Source: Gudongella sp046224405 (GTDB taxonomy: Bacteria > Bacillota > Clostridia > Tissierellales > Tissierellaceae). From it: a DNA stretch of 64,000 nt. The stretch spans positions 62,001-126,000 of the forward strand of contig NZ_JBJXRK010000002.1 of the NCBI RefSeq assembly GCF_046224405.1, written 5' to 3'. Positions 60,162 through 64,000 of the stretch are shown here, one piece after another (the stretch's first letter is position 1; every line of letters starts with the position of its first letter). The position numbers were made by a program, and so were the translations under genes. The notes beneath the pieces are model-generated. The model was not told the origin of the DNA. It was given only the letters and a program-made list of their open reading frames with translations, and ran no database searches.

Positions 60162-62419
60162 CAATAGTTGTTCCTGTTAATAACTTCAAGAAGTATGCTT
60201 CCAACCTCTTCAACATTTCGGGTCTTTTCCCCTGTTTCGCCTGTCAGGACGTGGATTGTGGGAATTCCCCGTTCCCAGAACATTGCATTGTCTGCCTGAC
60301 TTCCGGTAAAATAGTATTCATTATCCACAGACCTTGTCTGCAGCTGGGTCAAATCCAGCCCTTTGCTCTCCAGTTCCTTCTGGAGGTGGTGCCCCAGACT
60401 CCATGCAAGCTGCCTTGTAACAGGTGCCTGTGCCGAGCTGAAGCAAGCACTGTCAAATTCCTCTTTCACAAGTCCGGTAAGGTCTAAATAGACCTCAACC
60501 TTGTTTGGACTGTAGGGAAAGTCCTTTACCATGTAATTGATCCCATGCCGCTTCTCATCAACTGTTCCATCGAGAAACATAAAGATTATGGATCGTTTGT
60601 TACCCCTCTGTTCACAAAGTCTCTCCATAAGCTCCAGATTGAACTGGAGAAGACTGCTTCCATTGTCCTTTGTGTAGTTGTAGTTCAGCCCAACAACGAT
60701 GGCTTCATCCCCTATATTCTTATCTTCCCCCATAAGGATGCCCACCACATTTCTTCCCTTCGGTTCCAGGGGCTTAACTGAACTATAGATTGAAATTCTG
60801 GAATCAGGATTTGGTTTAAGAATCCCTGCAACATCCCGTGAAACTAGTATCACTGAGAGCTCATCGCTATCATCCGTAATAAAGCTATCCATTCTCTCAT
60901 CCCTTTCAGCTACAAGCAGAATACCCTTTATATCAACCTTCTCTGTTATCTCCCAAATGAAGTGTTCTATTGACCGTTCATTGTAGAAGGCCTTGTCCAT
61001 GAGAATGAATTTGTCTGCAAAGCTACTGAAGTCTTCAATATTGAAAAGGTCAACCCTTGTGGCATCGTATACGAATCCTTGGTCCTCATTGTTCCCGGAG
61101 GTGGTAAAGGTGAAATCTGAGTTTGGAATAAGCTGGAGGGTTTCATCACCAGTTTCAATAACTAGCCTCTGGTCTTCTATCATAAATGATGGACCTATGT
61201 CATAGCTCATTACATAGTCCTCTCTCAAGGGTGCAATTCCAAGCTTGATCATCCTTTCAGTTATACTCTCCACAACCTGCTCAACTCCTTGTGAGCCGAT
61301 TATTACCTCCTGTGGATATCCTCCTGGGTCAGATTCCACATTTATGCTGTAGTCACCCTTATTTGCAAGGCTAAGCGCAGCAAATGAACCAATCACTATG
61401 ATTGCAGCTGCTGCGAATTTGATTTTCCTCCTCCTGTCCACCATGTTCCAGACATACTTCAAATCAAAGGATATCAGCTTTCTGAAAACAAGGGACATTC
61501 TGGAATCCTTCCTCTGAATTATGTTTCTTAGGCCTTCACCGAAGAGATTGAAGCCCAATACGCTGATAAAAAATGCCAGCGCAGGAAAGATAACCGCCCA
61601 GGGTGCAGAGCTTACCAAAGTCCTTGATGTACTGAGCATGCTGGCCCATTCCGGTTCAAAGCTTATATCCGTGTTAATGAGAGCTCCTGAGGTTGTGTCA
61701 TTTATGATTCCAAGATTACCAACAAAAATCGAAAATATCCCCAGCTGCATGATCATGGAAAGATTTCTTGCAATCTCCATAAAAAACAGTATTACAAGCT
61801 CTGGCGCAAGGTGTGGCAGTACATTCTCCAAAGCAATCCGCAACTTCCTCTTTCCGATTGCAACCTCACCCCTTATGAAGGGCTGCTGTAGAATTCCTTC
61901 CACCCTTTCAGATATCAGGCTTCCCAGCTTAGGCCAGCTAACCGCCGTAATTATAAGTACAAATGCTACTATTGAGTTTTGCCTATCCAGATTTGCTATA
62001 AACCTTAGCTTTAGAAGGATAATCGATATCAGCAGTGCTGGAATGGCAGAAAAAATTATGTTGGACTGTCTGATGACAGACTTGGCAAGCCTGTTCCCGA
62101 AGCCGCCTAGAAGAGCTAGCGGAATGGCTATTATAAACTGCCCTATTGCAATGAGGATACCCAGCGAAATTGTCAATCTGGTACCATATATGATATAGCT
62201 GAAGATATCCCTTCCCAGGTCATCGCTTCCCAGGAGATAGTCCTCCCCTGGAGGAAATGGTGCTCTTTCAGCTGAAAGCTTCCCATCCTCATGGATGAAT
62301 CTCATAAGCTGTATTGTATAGGGGCTGTTATTGGTGAACATATCTGGGAATGACATGACCAAAAGAATAAGTATTAGTATTATTGTTCCCAGTATCAAGG
62401 GCAGATTGAGCTTTTTCAT
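60161..62419 (-). CDS. OppC-type permease fused to a C-terminal degenerate M28 peptidase-like domain
   Basis: The protein has 752 residues. Residues 1-305 are an OppC permease (YLLGSDDLGRDIFSYIIYG; EAA-like LRIALENVLPHLAPELVI) with six TM. A seventh TM (about 325-350, IKFAAAAIIVIGSFAALSLA) is followed by about 400 extracytoplasmic residues with an M28 aminopeptidase outline. Expected metal ligands are lost: the HXD site reads NYNYT and the GEE site reads DGTVDE; one Asp remains in VYLDLTG; the last His motif reads TGETGEKTRN. It shares a 4-bp ATGA overlap with the upstream gene. It would present an inactive peptidase-like, probably peptide-binding, domain to the outside. Confidence 0.85.
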   Translation of the reverse strand: MKKLNLPLILGTIILILILLVMSFPDMFTNNSPYTIQLMRFIHEDGKLSAERAPFPPGEDYLLGSDDLGRDIFSYIIYGTRLTISLGILIAIGQFIIAIPLALLGGFGNRLAKSVIRQSNIIFSAIPALLISIILLKLRFIANLDRQNSIVAFVLIITAVSWPKLGSLISERVEGILQQPFIRGEVAIGKRKLRIALENVLPHLAPELVILFFMEIARNLSMIMQLGIFSIFVGNLGIINDTTSGALINTDISFEPEWASMLSTSRTLVSSAPWAVIFPALAFFISVLGFNLFGEGLRNIIQRKDSRMSLVFRKLISFDLKYVWNMVDRRRKIKFAAAAIIVIGSFAALSLANKGDYSINVESDPGGYPQEVIIGSQGVEQVVESITERMIKLGIAPLREDYVMSYDIGPSFMIEDQRLVIETGDETLQLIPNSDFTFTTSGNNEDQGFVYDATRVDLFNIEDFSSFADKFILMDKAFYNERSIEHFIWEITEKVDIKGILLVAERDERMDSFITDDSDELSVILVSRDVAGILKPNPDSRISIYSSVKPLEPKGRNVVGILMGEDKNIGDEAIVVGLNYNYTKDNGSSLLQFNLELMERLCEQRGNKRSIIFMFLDGTVDEKRHGINYMVKDFPYSPNKVEVYLDLTGLVKEEFDSACFSSAQAPVTRQLAWSLGHHLQKELESKGLDLTQLQTRSVDNEYYFTGSQADNAMFWERGIPTIHVLTGETGEKTRNVEEVGSILLEVINRNNY

Positions 62420-64000
62420 TTCCTAGCCCTCCTTGTTTTCAACGGATTGATAAGTCTTGCAATGAACTGAAAGCCCATTGTTGCAGTGACATAGACCAGA
62501 CCAAGAACCACTGCCAGTGGAACAAACCTGTAAACATCCTGTCTGCTGTTGAAATAAAGAAGATAATAAAGAATTCCCTGATAATTGAAAAGCCACTCAA
62601 CCACAATCATATTTGTCAGTAGCATAGTCATAATTGCTGGCATTGTATCCACAATTTTAAAGATAACCGCCGGAGCCAGCTCCATGAATATGGTCTTCCT
62701 CCTGGAAAATCCTTTTGCCATTGCATTTCTGGTATAGTCCTTACCCATCTCTCCCTGAACTGTGATATAGGTAATCCTTGAAATGTAGATTGTAGGTATT
62801 ATTGACAGCGTGAAGAGCGGTAGGATAAAGCCCTTGATATACTCCATTTCTCCAACTACGGGAATTCTCCTGAACACATATATATATCCCAGAAGTGTAA
62901 ACAGAACTATCAATACATCTGGTATTGAGAAGAAAATAAGGGTTCCCAAAGATCCCATCCTTGACTTTCTCGACCTGTACCCCTCATACATTCCCCGCAA
63001 TATTCCCAGAATGGTAGAAATCAAGAGTGATGCTGAAATAAGCAAAATGCTCTGCTTGCTTGAATTGTAGATAATCTGGAATATATTTCCTGTTCCTGTG
63101 AGTTGATAGCTTCCCGGACTTAGCATTGTCCTTATGTAAAGTACGCTTCTTTTGATTGTCAGGTATAACGAGAAATTCGATGAAATTCCATTGCTGGTCA
63201 TTCTGACATCTGTTCCTGGATCAATGTTGGCAAGAAGGGACAGCATGAAAATTGCAATAAAGGATGAAATAACCAAGGTCAAACCCCTTCTTAATAAAAC
63301 TGCAGGGGTTGAGTAATATACGTTTTCAAGTGTTTTTCCTAAAAATATCCTGTTTGGATCCCTGTTGTAGGCTGCAACTATCATATAGCTTATGAAGGAT
63401 CCCAAGGCCACAAGTGCAATTATTGTCCTCTCAATAGAAGTAAGGTATCCAAATCCCCTATCCCTGTATATATCCCTTTTTATGTAGTTAAGCAGGACCA
63501 ATGCTGAATTCTCAAGGGTGTCCATATTTATGTTCTCCAAAGTGTCGCCATAGGTGTTTTGAACTTCCGCAGTATCCCTTAGCAGAACGGCCGGTACCCT
63601 TCTATCGTTGAATTGATTGATCACTCCTGAGATGGATCTGTCATTAACAGCCTTGAGACTGGAATCCCAGGAATAGTTAAGGACCCTGTCCTTTAAAATG
63701 TCTCCATTGGCCAAGTGTGCTGAAATCTTGACCCCCTCAAGGCTTTCCTTTCCCACTCCCTCAAGATGGATAAGTGAGGTATTCTCTATTGGAAATACAG
63801 GGTAATCGATGTAATGTCCAGAGCCTGCGAGCTGCTGCTGTTGACCGTTCCAACCTACAAATACCACGGTTTCGTAGGGTAGGCCTTCCTGAGTTGCCAT
63901 CACCCTGGCTATCTCAAGTATTGTGGCGATTCCGGACGTATTGTTCACCACACCAGGAAAGTATTTCCCATCTGTTCCCTCTCCCAGGCCATCAATATTT
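62416..64000 (-). CDS. OppB-type permease with N-terminal degenerate M28 peptidase-like domain, 5' end beyond window
   Basis: Open on the minus strand from the right edge; a GTG at 63951 is only an internal codon. The visible part starts in an M28-like domain with IDGLGEGTDGKYFPGVVNNTSG (shown in two parts: IDGLGEGTDG, VVNNTSG). Ligands again changed: DD or ND to NN, GEE to GQQ in FVGWNGQQQQLAGS, the next Asp to Glu (HLEGVG), and the HT motif to NT (QNTYGDT). A TM (IALVALGSFISYMIVAAY), then an OppB-type permease: LRRGLTLVISS, and EAA-like FSRRKTIFMELAPAVIF. This is the mirror layout of the OppC protein. Confidence 0.85.
   Translation of the reverse strand, partial: NIDGLGEGTDGKYFPGVVNNTSGIATILEIARVMATQEGLPYETVVFVGWNGQQQQLAGSGHYIDYPVFPIENTSLIHLEGVGKESLEGVKISAHLANGDILKDRVLNYSWDSSLKAVNDRSISGVINQFNDRRVPAVLLRDTAEVQNTYGDTLENINMDTLENSALVLLNYIKRDIYRDRGFGYLTSIERTIIALVALGSFISYMIVAAYNRDPNRIFLGKTLENVYYSTPAVLLRRGLTLVISSFIAIFMLSLLANIDPGTDVRMTSNGISSNFSLYLTIKRSVLYIRTMLSPGSYQLTGTGNIFQIIYNSSKQSILLISASLLISTILGILRGMYEGYRSRKSRMGSLGTLIFFSIPDVLIVLFTLLGYIYVFRRIPVVGEMEYIKGFILPLFTLSIIPTIYISRITYITVQGEMGKDYTRNAMAKGFSRRKTIFMELAPAVIFKIVDTMPAIMTMLLTNMIVVEWLFNYQGILYYLLYFNSRQDVYRFVPLAVVLGLVYVTATMGFQFIARLINPLKTRRARK

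Noticed and set aside
61521..62198. 225-codon plus-strand ORF inside the OppC-type gene
   Set aside because: Antisense to conserved permease sequence, without start signals.

Overview
The window comes from an anaerobic, amino-acid-using Firmicute of the clostridial or Tissierella type. The evidence is strong AGGAGG ribosome sites, frequent TTG/GTG starts, moderate G+C with AT-rich gene-free stretches, an oxygen-sensitive hybrid-cluster protein, a selenocysteine peroxiredoxin, an EFR1 flavodoxin-ferredoxin, a pyruvate-type LytS/LytT/CstA set and an oligopeptide transporter. No rRNA, tRNA, CRISPR array or prophage is visible. Both ends cut genes: a cation-efflux gene on the left and an oppB-type permease on the right.

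Left part (1-10.2 kb): a CDF transporter, a YitT protein and hcp (hybrid-cluster protein). These are followed by an unusual four-gene minus-strand operon (4617-7834) that encodes a cytosolic binding-protein homologue, a HypB/UreG-like GTPase, a soluble ABC ATPase with a DUF1858/ScdA_N-like N-terminus, and a small cysteine-rich zinc-ribbon protein. The promoters of hcp and of this operon carry the same palindrome, GTAAC-N4-GTTAC, placed about 41 bp upstream of the expected start, so the two units are probably co-activated by one Crp/HcpR-like regulator. Divergent from the operon are a duplicated DUF1538 membrane protein and a tandem PII protein.

10.2-17.1 kb: a chromate-type transporter followed by a sulfur-handling run (CoA-disulfide-reductase-like flavoprotein, two half YeeE/YedE transporters, an SLC13 carrier with cytosolic TrkA-C domains, and a metallo-beta-lactamase/double-rhodanese protein). 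17.2-31.7 kb: an XRE-TPR regulator with a DUF1576 membrane protein, a lipoprotein, an amidohydrolase, the LytS-LytT-CstA pyruvate module with a hairpin hiding the cstA ribosome site, PepF, three small membrane proteins and an ABC-F protein. 31.7-43.2 kb: HtrA, a beta-lactamase-fold hydrolase, YczE-like and TtcA-like proteins, YchF, an EamA exporter, CcdA-TlpA, MATE, a K+ channel, and an encapsulin with its ferritin-like cargo.

43.2-44.8 kb is an AT-rich island of tiny membrane or orphan proteins. It is followed by a radical-SAM protein, the selenoprotein, GNAT and YjbQ proteins, a DAACS symporter, EFR1, EcsC, a thioesterase, OsmC, a DUF5050-like propeller protein, two long GNAT proteins and a BCCT carrier. 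From 50.8 to 58.4 kb REP palindromes are scattered, and two of them flank a RAYT-type HUH transposase. The right end (58.4-64 kb) is a peptide ABC transporter in which both permease subunits carry an M28-aminopeptidase-like extracytoplasmic domain whose metal-binding residues are largely replaced. This pair and the hcp-linked DUF1858/ABC/GTPase operon are the strongest candidates for undescribed biology.
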